From Tetracentron sinense (taxonomy: Eukaryota > Streptophyta > Magnoliopsida > Trochodendrales > Trochodendraceae): DNA of 64,000 nucleotides. The notes beneath the pieces are model-generated. The model saw nothing but the letters and a program-made list of their open reading frames with translations, was not told the origin of the DNA and did not search any database. The stretch lies in contig CM026561.1 in NCBI GenBank assembly GCA_015143295.1, positions 37,142,875 to 37,206,874 of the forward strand, in the 5' to 3' direction. A program made the translations under genes and the position numbers. Shown here in pieces: positions 47,671 through 58,754 of the stretch. Within the stretch, counting starts at the first letter, position 1, and every line of letters starts with the position of its first letter.

Positions 47671-47828
47671 TAGGGCTGTCAAATGGTAGGGTCGGGGCAG
47701 CCAGGGGTTTGCCCTATCCTTGCTCTACCCCTTCAAGGGCTTAGATTGACTAGGCCACAGCCCTGTCCTCAAGGGACGGGTACCCTTGATAAGGGGTTTT
47801 TTTTTTTGCAGGCCTATTAACACCCCTA
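47671..47828. mobile_element. Short hAT-like MITE
   Basis: TAGGGCTGTCAAAT at the left and the inverse of TAGGGGTGTTAATA at the right match the TAGGG(C/G)TG ends of the hAT-type elements elsewhere in the window. Flanking octamers do not match. Confidence 0.5.
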
Positions 47829-48823
47829 GCCCATTAAAAAAAACATGGGTTTCCACGAATATAGATTTAGCTAGACGGGGCAATGTGAGTATCAAAAATT
47901 GATATTTTCCATAACAATATATTTTTTAAACTCAAATTAAAGGTCATGAATTATACTTTGGGATAATTCATAAAAATATACAAATCTATTTCATTATTTT
48001 CTTTGGACTGCTTTCATTTAGAGGAAAAATGGGTGCATTAAATGATTTATAAAAAAAACTATGTTGGGCTTGCTAAAAATGAGTTTTTTATGCAAATGTT
48101 TCACCAATACTACTTAATGTTGGAGGGAAAATTTTTCTGTAAAAAATGGGGAGAAATTATTTCCAAGTAAATTTTACTTTCCATAACGTTTTTCCTCCAA
48201 ATGAACAGACGAAATTCACAAACATATAGTAAAAATTTTATTCTCGCTTGAATCTGGGGCTGTCCATGTGCAAGGTTTGTGATCTTATTGGGCAGATTAA
48301 TAACCGAACTGGTCTAATCAGGATAGCTTATGAATCAGGCTAGACCTAACATGGTTATTACTTCTGAGAGTAAATTGAACTGGCTTAAATAAAATAATAA
48401 TATTAAAAGGCCGTTAGAAGCATAGTAAAATGCCCCCAGGCCTTAGGTTCTACGCCTAAGCCTGCCCAATTATTAGTCGGATCAAGTGGGGTTGACCCAT
48501 TGACACCCCCTACTTGAATCTCACCATGCTCTATTTTGCTTCTAACCTTAAAGTTCAATTAGTAACAAAAGTAAAAAAAAGGAGATATCTCATGCAAGGA
48601 TGGTTTTTCTTTTTTCTTGATTTGTTTGTATCTTTCAAGATTAGCTTGGTCATTCAGCTGTCCAATTTAAACTGTTAGAGTTGTTTTAGAAGTTTGCTAG
48701 ACAAATCAAAGAATATACCCCAAGGCCTTTTCATACTCCTATAAATTAGATGCTCTCCCTTACACTTAAACACCACCACTCTCTGAAGTGGAAAACAGAG
48801 GACTGAAAATCTAAAGCACTACC

Positions 48824-51800
48824 ATGTCCATCAAAACAAACTTCCTCTTTCTTCTGCCAATTTTTTTCCTCCTCTTTTCTCTTCTCCCCATTGGCAAAGC
48901 TTTTGAATCTGAAGTGGGTAATGTTCTCCAACAAACATCCTCAGCTTTACCTCTTTTGTGTGCCATTTTTGGTTATATTTTTTTTTAATTCTGAATTTTC
49001 ATTCCATATTGTTCTTCACATTATACCATGCTAGTGATGGGTTTCATGGTTACATTACGTACATGGTGTAAACTATTTTATTTTGAGGGGTTGTGCTCTT
49101 TTTTTTTTACATTTTCCCACATTTGTTTTTGTTTTGATTCCTTGAATCTCATGTTCGTTTAAGAGTCTAAGACCATAATCCCTTTCTTTAACTTGAAACT
49201 ATATTTTTCTTCTTTATCCACACATTCTTTCATGATGCTGATATCCCTCTAATTTGAAGTTTGAACTCTCATTTTGGAAATAGGTAATTTTGATGAGTCC
49301 TAATTTATGATATACCCTTTTGTTATTGTACTTTTTTTTTTTGTTCTTTTCCACTATGTGGTTTTCTTTCTTCATCAATGGTGTTTGAGAATAAATAAAT
49401 GGAGAGTTTCTTTCTTTTCAACTCATAATCAATCTGTCATTTTAATCGATATAAATCTCGTGAGCGTCTCCCTCTAAAAACTTAACACGTGGTGTGCTTT
49501 TCGAGAAACTAACTATGGGATGTCAAGGTTGGTTCCTTTTTAAACTGTTTTTATTTCTTTTGGTAAACTCAATCATACCATAAGGCAATGACGGAAGGCA
49601 AATACTATTTTTAAATTGTTAGATTAGATCTTAATTGCTTAGCATTAACTATATAAAACTCTGATTTTATGACCCTCAATTGGAGAGTTTGGATCAGATC
49701 CAATCGCAAGAGTTCAACCGCACCCACAAGTCAACATGTGTCACTTTTAACTCCTTTAACCGTGGTTAAGATTCACTAACTCATAGGAGTAATGTTTTAA
49801 CCTTCATTTTTAGAATTAAAATTCAAACTAAGGGTTAAAGGGCACTTAAAGAGCATTGTGAGCACAATTTAACTCAGGAGAGTTCAATCGCAATTGAACA
49901 AGATCCGGACTCTCAATTGGACAGCCTGAAAATGTTTGAATGAGCTATTTTTTTAACGTGTCTCTCAAGGGACTAACCTTGACATCAACAGTCCGAATAA
50001 AACCCAATCTCCCATGTGTATGAAGTTTTAGGGGCACTCACTAGAGGTTCTAGTGTTTTCAGCATGGCAACAGATTTGCTTTGGCAGATGCCCGAGTATT
50101 ACACTCGGGCATAGCCTTATTTTTCGCCAAATGTCAGTTATAGAGGCTATGTTCTAAGAGCAATCCATTGCCTTTCATCATATCCCAACTGGGTTTTTCG
50201 ATTTGAATAATCCCAAACTAGTTTTGTTTCCCATTTCCATTAGGCTCCATTCTTTTGGTGGAACTTTTAAAAGTCCGGAAGTTTAATGTTTTGGAACAAG
50301 AGACAAGAGTTTGGGAAGAGAGGGGAGAGAGTTTCTAACCCTTTTACTCGATGGTATCTCAGATTTATTGAGTTCAATTTAATTAGAAGTTCCACACTTA
50401 TGAACTTAAAAAATCCCAAATTTTTTGTGGAACTTGAAATTTCCAAATAAAACCCAAATTTTTGGTGGAACTTGAAATTTCCATATTTGCATAACTTTTG
50501 CACTCTAGGGAATAATATAGTTCTAGACATTAAGTATAATTAGACATGAAACAATGAAAGTTCTAGACTTTAAAAGTTCTACCAAAAGAACGGAGCCTTA
50601 TGTTATTGCCGTCTAACATTTTCTTTTTTCTTCTTTTTAATGAAATGGGGTTTTTTCTCAAATGATTGAATATTATCAATTGAAAAAAAAAAAGAGAATG
50701 AAATCCCATTTAGTTATGTTGAAGAGAGTGGCAAAGGACCTAAGCGATGGGGCCAAATCAACCCACACTGGAAAGTCTGTGATAATGGAGAAATGCAGTC
50801 CCCTATTGATCTTCTCAACAGAAGGGTGCAAGTTTTGCCTAGCTTGGGGAAGTTAAAAAGGGATTACAAACCAGCTCCTGCTACCTTGAGAAACAGAGGA
50901 CATGATATTGCGGTAAGCTACCATTATGGGTCTCAATGGGTTGGGCTTAGACTTTCATTTTGTGATTTTTTTAATAGAGTCCGTGTAAGCCCGACCTATT
51001 TACAAGAGGTTTTTGTGGCCCAATTCAGCCTCCATTTCTCCTTTTACATTCATGATTCTCTGTACAAACCAACATTTGTGTGCATACCATCTCTTCTATC
51101 CAATCAGTGCATATGCCAATCAATCTGAACCATCCAGTTGATATTCAAATATAGATAGTAACCATCCGATTAGCGGACTACTTTAAGTACACTGGCCCAT
51201 GACATATGGTGAGCAACAAAAAGCAAGTCATTGATCATGTCATGAAGAACTAGTTATTGAAGTTCTCATTAATCATTTTGTTGGTACTTTGTTTATTTAC
51301 TAAACTGTTTTTTTGCCTTCTTCAAGGTGAAATGGAAAGGGGATGCAGGAAAAATTAACATAAATAGCACCGATTACAGACTACTACAATGTCATTGGCA
51401 TTCGCCTTCTGAGCATACCTTCAATGGATCCAGGTTTGCAATTTTTTTTATATAATTTTCAAATTTTAATTTTGGATTTGATTCATTTTTATTTTGACAG
51501 GTATAACTTGGAGCTTCACATTGTTCATTTAAGCTCTGATGGGGAGATAGCTGTTATTGGAATTACCTATAAATATGGCAGACCTGATCCCTTCCTTGCA
51601 AAGGTAGTGATATGGGCTTCTCTTATTATATGTTTATTTTCCTTGGGTACACCTACATACACACAGGGGCGGGGGGCAAAAAATTTTTTTTTTTTTTTTT
51701 TTTTGACTTTTCCTATATTACATGTGAGCAATATTAAAACTTAACCCAGATGATATGTTATATATATAGCCCCCCAAATTTCTGCATTTCCCATTTCTAT

Positions 51801-54776
51801 AGTAGCCCCTACAGTCTTGAATTTTACAAATTTTTATACAATATATATGTTTTGACCCTTAAAACCTTTAAATATTTCTTTATTGAATCTTAAGCAAGAC
51901 ATTTTATAAGGGTATCAATTGTAACTTTTTACTTTTCTAATTGTAATTGTTTATTTTTTAACTTTACTAGGTTACTATCTCTAAATGAGATTCCAATTGC
52001 GATTGAACATGGAGACCCTTTTAACTCTAGTTAAGAACTTTTAACCCTATGGTTAATATTTTTATAAAAAAACCAAGGTTAAATTTTGGAAGACTAAGGG
52101 TTAGTGAATCTTAATCACATTTAATAGGGGATAAAAAGAGACACGTATTGACCTGTGGGTGAAATTGAACTCAGGGAGAGTTCAATTGCAACTGACTGTG
52201 ATCCGATCTCCCCCAATCCTTCCCTCTTTTTTGTGTTCCTTTAGTTAATGCTTAAAAAAATTATAATTAATTGACATTAAGAGATAACCACTACTTACTC
52301 ACTTGTATAAAGGGGCGTTCTTAGATTTTTATGACCACGAATCCCCGATGTACCCATTAGTATAAAAAAAAAAAATCTGGCTCCGCCCCTGCATACACAC
52401 TCAAATATATACCTACATACAGGTTCATATAAACATGCAGGGGCGGAGCCTAAGATTTTGAAAAAAATTTGTTTACCCCCCTATTTTTTTTTTTTTTTTG
52501 TTTACTATACTATTAATAACATGGGAGAGGGGCGGAGCCCGGGGGATGAGACTCTAGCCCCCAAAACTTTTGAGAAAAAAATATATTCTATATAAACAGA
52601 CACAAACAAACACAATAGCCCATGAACTTGCCCCTAAAAAAAATAAACATGCAGGGGCGGAGCCTAAGATTTTGAAAAAAATTTGTTTACCCCCCTATTT
52701 TTTTTTGTTTACTATACTATTAATAACATGGGAGAGGGGCGGAGCCTGGGGATGAGACTCTAGCCCCCCAAAACTTTTGAGAAAAAAATATATTCTATAT
52801 AAACAGACACAAACAAACACGTTAGCCCATGAACTTGCCCCTAAAAAAAATAAACATGCAGGGGCGGAGCCTAAGATTTTGAAAAAAATTTGTTTGCCCC
52901 CCTGATTTTTTTGTTTTGTTTACTATACTATTAATAACATGGAAGAGGGGCGGAGCCGGGGGGATGAGACTCTAGCCCCCCAAAACTTTTGAGAAAAAAT
53001 ATATTCTATATAAACAGACACAAACAAACATGATAGCCCATGAACTTGGCCTTAAAAAAAAAAGGCTACGCCCCAAATCCCATTATTAGCCCCCCTACAT
53101 GAGAATCCTCACTCCACCCTTGTGAAACATGCATATATTGATTAAAGAATTTTGCTAGCCTTGACGGGTAGAGGGCCTCATTATTGACAAAACGGCAAAC
53201 ACTTTGTGTGAACCATCTAATTGGCAGGGTGTGGTCGTCATAACAGATGGATTGAACCAAGGAAAGGCACTCATTCTCGATAATCACTTCGCTCCATCCT
53301 TTCCTTGCAATCCCTCTCGAATAGCAAAAGCATCCAGCATCTGCCTGAATTGCTGAACCCTTATGGTAAATTGATGCACCCAAGTGGTCCTAGACTCCCT
53401 GGTGGAAATGTGAACCCATCACTATTTATCTTGATCCAACCTTCTTAAGGCGGGCGTCCAATATTCAAATCTTAAGAATTTCAGCAACATGGTCATGCCT
53501 CCGCTGCCCGAGTGTTAATGGTTGTGCTCTCTAGCTCCATCAATTTCTGATGCCAAATATTTGCTACGCCGCATAATGCTCCCTGTATCTGTACTGGAAT
53601 TCTAAAAAAAGTTCCCTTTCCTACTACACCCATTATGCCAGAGCAAGGAAATGGCCTGTATTAGAACTGATGTAAATGTAGATCAGTCTGTTCTTGAAAC
53701 CACGTATACACTAGATAATTAGTTGAAATGGCATTTCTTTTATGAAGAAAATTACAAGGAACCATTGACTTATCAGTTTTGTTTAACTGAAAAAAAAATG
53801 AAATCTTGTGGTCAAATATTAAAGATTAGTATGAGTTGGTGCTAAGTTACTCAAATCTGGTTAGAAACTGGAAAATTGCAAGATATTCATTGCTAGTGCA
53901 TCAATACCCCTTGAAACCGAGCCAACATAACCGAGTCCTAACTCGCCGAAATTCTACCGAGTTGATCTCTGGGTTGCGCAAGACTAATCAAGTTTTGTAC
54001 CTTATTTTCAATTAAATTAATCAATTTTTTTTTTATCATTAGATTGCCCCATATATATAAAATAAAGAGAAAACTATATCAGTTTTTTTGGTAATTAGGA
54101 GATCAGTTTATTAGTCCCAATTTTTTTTTTGGAATAATGGGGCCTCGTTTCTTCCTTTTGCAGCTGATGCCTATCTTGAGCTCAGTAGGGACAGAAGAGA
54201 AAGATTTGGGAATTATTAATCCTGGAAATATCAAGTTCGGGAGCAGAAAATATTACAGATATATTGGCTCTCTTACTGTTCCCCCATGCTTAGAGGGTGT
54301 TCTTTGGACCATAGTCAAGAAGGTGAGGGTCTGTAACAATTTCTCTATCCCCATGAATATCCTTCACAACCCACTACAATACCCTTTCACTTTCGCAGGT
54401 GAGGACAGCTTCAAGAGAGCAGGTTAGAGCATTAAAGGAAGCTGTTCATGATGTAAGTTTTTGAATTGGGATGGGCTATTTAGGCCGCAACTCCAGTTAG
54501 TTTGGTTATTCAATTATAACACATTTAAATTTCACCGCCCCAGCCATCAAGACATGAAAATGATAGTGATTTTGCAATGTATATGGAAACATATTCAATT
54601 AAAAAAAAGTAAACTTTCATCAATTTACTCATCTGTTTAATCTTTCGCACGGAAATTACAAGTGTTTGTGTTTGTTTGTTGATTTGTTCTTTCAGGGATT
54701 TGAAGCAAATGCAAGGCCTATTCAAGAGCTAAAGGGAAGAACAGTATGTCTGTATACTCCAAGGGTTTCAACTTAA
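48824..54776 (+). CDS. Alpha-type carbonic anhydrase, complete
   Basis: It interconverts CO2 and bicarbonate and is probably secretory, extracellular or plastid-targeted through the ER. Exons are 48824-48917, 50695-50912, 51327-51433, 51501-51603, 54164-54322, 54399-54452 and 54696-54776. Their sum, 816 bp, is in frame and gives 271 residues. Residues 1-26 are a signal peptide (hydrophobic core FLFLLPIFFLLFSLLP, end GKA). Zinc ligands are H127 and H129 (QCHWHSPSEH) and H146 (LELHIVHL). H101 (NRGHDI) is at the proton-shuttle position, T212 in GSLTVPPC is the gatekeeper threonine, and C60/C216 form the expected disulfide. N117 and N137 are possible glycosylation sites. The exon 2 acceptor is odd: an A-run rather than a pyrimidine tract precedes AG at 50693-50694. 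The next AG would put a stop in frame. Intron 4 holds a large MITE cluster. All catalytic residues are present; the paralogue cannot be fixed. Confidence 0.93.
49685..49912. mobile_element. Mutator-type MITE, copy 3, in carbonic anhydrase intron 1
   Basis: Ends are GAGTTTGGATC and GATCCGGACTC, with imperfect pairing for about 35 bp through ATCGCAAGAGTTCAA/TTGAACTCTC. A perfect 9-bp duplication TCAATTGGA lies at 49676-49684 and 49913-49921. Interior sequence is shared with copies 1 and 2. Confidence 0.85.
50243..50597. mobile_element. Tourist-type (PIF/Harbinger) MITE
   Basis: Ends are GGCTCCATTCTTTTGGTGGA and the inverse of GGCTCCGTTCTTTTGGTAGA, each continuing into AACTTTTAAAAGT. TTA lies on both sides (50240-50242, 50598-50600), the 3-bp duplication of Harbinger elements. 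It is in carbonic anhydrase intron 1, ending about 100 bp before exon 2. Confidence 0.8.
51664..52391. mobile_element. hAT-type MITE with CAGGGGCGG ends, in carbonic anhydrase intron 4
   Basis: Ends are CAGGGGCGGGGGGC and the inverse of CAGGGGCGGAGCCAG. A perfect 8-bp duplication CATACACA lies at 51656-51663 and 52392-52399. A Mutator-type MITE is nested inside (51987-52210). Confidence 0.88.
51987..52210. mobile_element. Mutator-type MITE nested in the hAT element
   Basis: Its reverse complement matches 49685-49912 (GTTAGTGAATCTTAA, GACCTGTGGGTG, GAGAGTTCAATTGCAA). Ends are GAGATTCCAATTGCG and the inverse of GAGATCGGATC. The flanking 9-mers are no longer alike. Confidence 0.7.
52438..53066 (+). 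repeat. Three tandem ~207-214-bp units with CAGGGGCGGAGCC starts
   Basis: Units start at 52438, 52652 and 52859. Each runs CAGGGGCGGAGCCTAAG, CTATACTATTAATAACATGG, GAGGGGCGGAGCC, GATGAGACTCTAGCCCCC, TTCTATATAAACAGACAC and ends ATAAACATG or its remnant. They differ by few bases apart from homopolymer length. AAACATGC stands before the array and again at 53127-53134 after it. Confidence 0.85.
53090..53700 (-). mobile_element. LINE RNase H-domain fragment
   Basis: The minus frame near 53380-53150 reads AIQADAGCFCYSRGIARKGWSEVIIENECLSLV-type sequence in pieces: KGWSEVIIENECLSLVQSI and RFVNNEA correspond to the plant LINE RNase H region. Upstream minus-strand sequence to about 53700 appears continuous but decayed. 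It is in carbonic anhydrase intron 4. Confidence 0.5.
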
Positions 54777-54810
54777 TTTAGGCTTAGAGAACTAATAGAA
54801 AATGCTCATG

Positions 54811-54950
54811 TACCTTAATCTCTCTCTTTCGCCGTCTATTATTACATATACCTATTGAGGAAATAACACATAGCTGAGATTACCTTAATTTCTCTCTTTC
54901 GCCGTCTATTATTACATATAGCTATTGAGGAAATAACACATAGCTGAGAT
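54811..54950 (+). repeat. 70-bp tandem duplication just after the carbonic anhydrase stop
   Basis: 54811-54880 and 54881-54950 differ at about two positions (TACCTTAATYTCTCTCTTTC start). It lies 35 bp after the stop codon, probably within the 3' UTR. Confidence 0.85.
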
Positions 54951-55678
54951 TATCCTAAACTGACGGATAAAAATTGTAAGGGTTTAAGGGTAAAAAATTA
55001 AAGTATGTCTCAATTGTATCTGCATTGTTGAAAAGATTTGGTCGGGTCTCCCCCAGTTCCAAAAGGGAGTAGGGGTGTTAATGAGTCTGACTTGGGCTTG
55101 CATTTTTGTGATTTTTGAATCAGCGCATTCAATTTACAAGAGGTTTTTGTGGCCTGAATTCAAACTTTTTGACACCCTAAAAGGGAGTGTGTTTGGTTCG
55201 TGCCTTACTCTGCAATGTTCTAAGAAAATGTACTAATTGTGAATCAATTCTCTTCCAGAATGGTGTTTGGTTTCAGTGTCATGACACCACTAGATCCAGA
55301 ATGGATATGGATATGGATATATATGTTGGCTGGAGTTGGATTTGATCCGACGAGTGATCAATCAACCTGGTTCATTTAGGGTGAAAGACAACGAGCGGCC
55401 GGAAACAGGGCAGATCATCCTACCCACTGGACCTAGAACTATTTCCAGACTGAACCTGAGTTCCATATGACTTGACTCATTGGTGGGTCGATCAGACCCT
55501 CTTACAGCTCTAGGTCACGGGTTTGAAGGTTCCAATATTAGACTTAAAACTAAAAGAAGTTGGCATGCTTTTCTTAGTAATAAATAAAGCAGTAATATAT
55601 CAATTCAGTTAAGAGGGTATTCTGTTATTAGTTGGAGATTGAGCTGTTCAAGTTTCTTCAAGAAAATTGGGTATATGG

Positions 55679-55838
55679 AGGGTTTTATTTTTGGGTTCAT
55701 TGTAGGCCACATGGACCTATAGGTTACACAATGAGGGCTAGCCCTCCCTCTGCCATAAACCCTCCATCGCTGATGTAGAGTTGGGATTCCATCCCAAGTC
55801 TTTGGTATGATGCCAAGAGACTTTACCAACTAGTTTAG
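55679..55838 (-). mobile_element. tRNA-derived SINE, minus strand
   Basis: On the minus strand, ACTAGTTGGTAAAGTCTCTTGGCAT-type A box and GGGATGGAATCCC B box occur with the same spacing as in 32502-32623. No clear A-tail was seen. Confidence 0.55.
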
Positions 55839-56263
55839 TTGTAGAATTTTACAACTAAGGATATCACCACACATCAATGGGAAATATATGATAATTAACA
55901 AGTCAACATCCTAAAAGGATTTAGATTTCCTGAAATGTAGCCATTGGATTTTTTTTGGGGGGGGGGGGTGGAATTTTGAAATAATGTTGGGAAAGATATG
56001 AAAAAATTAATTAATAAGATTGCTAATTATAGATAAATACTTCATACACTAGATAGTTATTTGATATTTTTTAACTTTCGCCATTAATTTGCATTTTGCA
56101 ATTTTTTTACAAAAGTCGCACTTTATTGAAAAGTTGTGAATTATCACAACGAAAACTTTGCAAATTATTCGGGACTTTTGAAAAAATTGGAGAACTTTAT
56201 TAATATGCCTGTAGCAGTAGACCATACCACAATGAATATGCCCTAGCAAAAAGTTGTTATATG

Positions 56264-56690
56264 TAGGAGTGTATTCGAGCTGAGCTAAGCTGGGCTTGAC
56301 CCTGGTCGGCTCAACTTGAAAGGGGTTTACTCTAGGCTCGAGCTCGGCTTGAAATAGTGCTGAAAAATCGGATTGAATTCAAAAAACTTGGCTCAAGCTC
56401 GACTTGAAATATTTTAATTTTTTTAAAATAAAAATAAAAATATTTATATTATTTATATATAATAATGACTCATATAAATAATATTTTTTTAAAATAATAT
56501 TCAAGTAGAACGGAGCTCGAGCCTCAATCGAGCCGAGCCGAGCCGAGCCAAACAGGCCTTGGCTCGAGCTCGACTTGAATACATTTCAAGCTTGAAAACT
56601 CACCTCGGCCCAATCCATCCACATATTTGAGCTTGAGCTCAACTTGATCGAGCCAAGCAAACGAGCAAGCTCGGTTTGTGTGCACCCCTA
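56264..56690. mobile_element. hAT-type MITE rich in GAGCCGAGC/CTCGAGCTC
   Basis: Ends are TAGGAGTGTATTCGAGC and the inverse of TAGGGGTGCACACAAACC. A perfect 8-bp duplication GTTATATG lies at 56256-56263 and 56691-56698. Relative of 19910-20404. Confidence 0.9.
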
Positions 56691-57439
56691 GTTATATGGG
56701 TTCCGCCCCATTGCTAAATTAGGTTAACAAAATATCAACCATGAGGCCGCATGTGTAAGTCCTGCTTTACTTGGCAAAAAACAAACCTGAACTCAACCCA
56801 ATAAAAAACCCCTTTTCCTTGTTTTGTATCTCTCTTCTTGCTTGCAATTGAAAATGATCATTTACCAAAAAAACAAAAAATCAATTTGTACTAACTCACT
56901 TTACCAACCACGACCAATGTCGACATTGGTCTTCTTATTCTTATAGATAGTATATGCACCTCAGTCGAGTTTCTTGTATATTATTGCCTATTGAAGCAGT
57001 GATTCTCTCAAACAAATTTTTTCCAAACTTTTTAGAATTCTCACTTATTGATCTCAACTTCTTTAGCTTAGTCAACTTTAAAATCTATGATTATAAGCCT
57101 ACACTAATTTCACCAATATGTTGACTTTTTTTTTTTGGTACAAATCATACAGTTAGGCCGCAACCCCAATTAGTAGTGTTAAGTATCTGTTCTAGGTTAT
57201 TCTCTTTCTCTTATTTTAATTTATGTTATTCCCCTTCAGTTTACCCCCCTTAAAAATGTTGCTCTTCCTTTTTGGCTAAATGAATACACTTGATATTTAT
57301 CATTAAAAAAAGTATTTGTTCTAAGTTAGAGGGTGAATGCCCAACATTTGAATCTTGACAAATGGTGGATATACAATCATCGCACCCCTTGGGATTCGAT
57401 ATTGGCACCTTGCCCTAAAGAGGAGACATGATATTCATG

Positions 57440-58140
57440 TTGGAAAATTCATGTGTTGGTGAATGAGAAATTGACCTGACAAAGAAACCCGATTGACCCA
57501 AATTTTTTATCCGAATTTTGAACTGAATCGGGTCTGGGTTTGAGCATGGGCTTGGGCGATCGATTGCACTCAGACCAGGAATATGGGAAAGTTTCTATCC
57601 TGTATACAATCGATTGTAGGGGACCTACGATCGATCGCACCTAATAAAAAACTCTGGAAAACTTCCTTGTGTGATATGCGACCGATTACGATCGATCGCA
57701 ATGGACAGCTACGATCGATCACACCGTTTGGGCGATCGATCACAGGTCGCGAAGGAGGTTTCCGTTTGTGTTTTAGTAACTATTTTTTCCTTTTGGTTTT
57801 TTGTGTCTCTTCCGAACGGCCACCTTTGTTCGAAGAGACACAAGGAAGTCTATAAAGTAGACATTCATTCCTTCATTCATGGCATCGTTTTTCAAAATCT
57901 CTCTCTCTCTCTCTCTCTCTTCTGTATTGTTGTTGATTCGAGTGCATATATTTGTCGATTCATTCGGTTCTGTAGATTGAAGTGCTGCATCTCCAGAATC
58001 GAAATCCGTTCTATGTTAGGAGACGATTTTACTCATCAATCTTGAGCACCGAGAGGGAGTAAATTCATCTTAAGGAAACTATGATTCACAGGACTCGGAT
58101 TTACTAACATTTCATGTTTCAGATTTGCTCTATATTCTCA
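57440..58140 (+). repeat. LTR-like promoter region with CGATCGATCG motif cluster
   Basis: About seven CGATCGAT(C/T) motifs lie in 57555-57750, followed by TATAAAG at 57851, a CT-microsatellite (57901-57920) and leader-like sequence. The layout matches the LTR at 60117. No boundaries or target duplication were found, so this is a tentative fossil LTR fragment. 56699-57440 shows nothing recognisable. Confidence 0.4.
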
Positions 58141-58554
58141 AATCAAATACTGTGAGTTCTTTATCTCCTGTTTTAGTTTCCTTCTTATCTTTATTGATAC
58201 ATATATATTCATTGATTATTTTCTGAATAATTAGAACTATATTCATCATCCACAAGACTTAAACTAACTTCAAATGAATTGAAATTTGTATTTTTCTTCA
58301 TAAATCTGATTTGAGGGTTTTACAGCCATTCAACTAATCTCCAAAAATATGAAGAAAAAACCCTAGACGAAGGGAGAAAATACCTCCAAAGAAAACTACA
58401 AAACCAGCCAAGCCACAGGGCTGGCCGAACGGCCTACACCAGCTATATGGCTAGTGACATTAACCCTTGAAAGTTGTTCTATTGGTTCTTCCCTCCTTTG
58501 GTTTAATAAGGCTATGATACAAAATAGAATTAAATGTCAGAATTTAAAGAAGAG

Positions 58555-58750
58555 CCGTGATTAGCGAACCCCTCCGTACATTATTTAATGTACCACTATG
58601 TCCTTGTGTTCGTCCCTTTTAAGTTAAGTTTAAATAAATTAAACTAAAGATTTTTTTTCTTTCTAAAAACTAAGGTTGGATTGCTTAACCTTATGGGGGT
58701 AAGTAAATCTTAACCACAATTGGTGAGTGTTGAAAAGTGGGGCGTGGAAG
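58555..58750. mobile_element. Relative of the Mutator-type MITE family
   Basis: The interior GTAAGTAAATCTTAACCACAATTG and TTCTAAAAACTAAGGTTGGAT matches the other family members. Ends are decayed. Confidence 0.4.
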
Positions 58751-58754
58751 AATG

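Larger units (their letters stand above)
44953..48780. other. Intergenic, MITEs only
   Basis: No exon-like sequence is recognised. Three MITEs are noted separately (46571, 47327, 47671). The last few hundred bases before 48824 should contain the carbonic anhydrase promoter; CTATAAATTAGA at 48739-48750 is a plausible TATA box with the ATG about 80 bp downstream. Confidence 0.5.

Noticed and set aside
48050-48230. Possible gene start upstream of carbonic anhydrase
   Set aside because: Only AT-rich sequence without an exon-like frame.
50662-51128. Two open frames of 64 and 111 residues over carbonic anhydrase exon 2
   Set aside because: The first is out of frame with the CPI/H101 exon sequence; the second starts inside the exon and runs into the intron.
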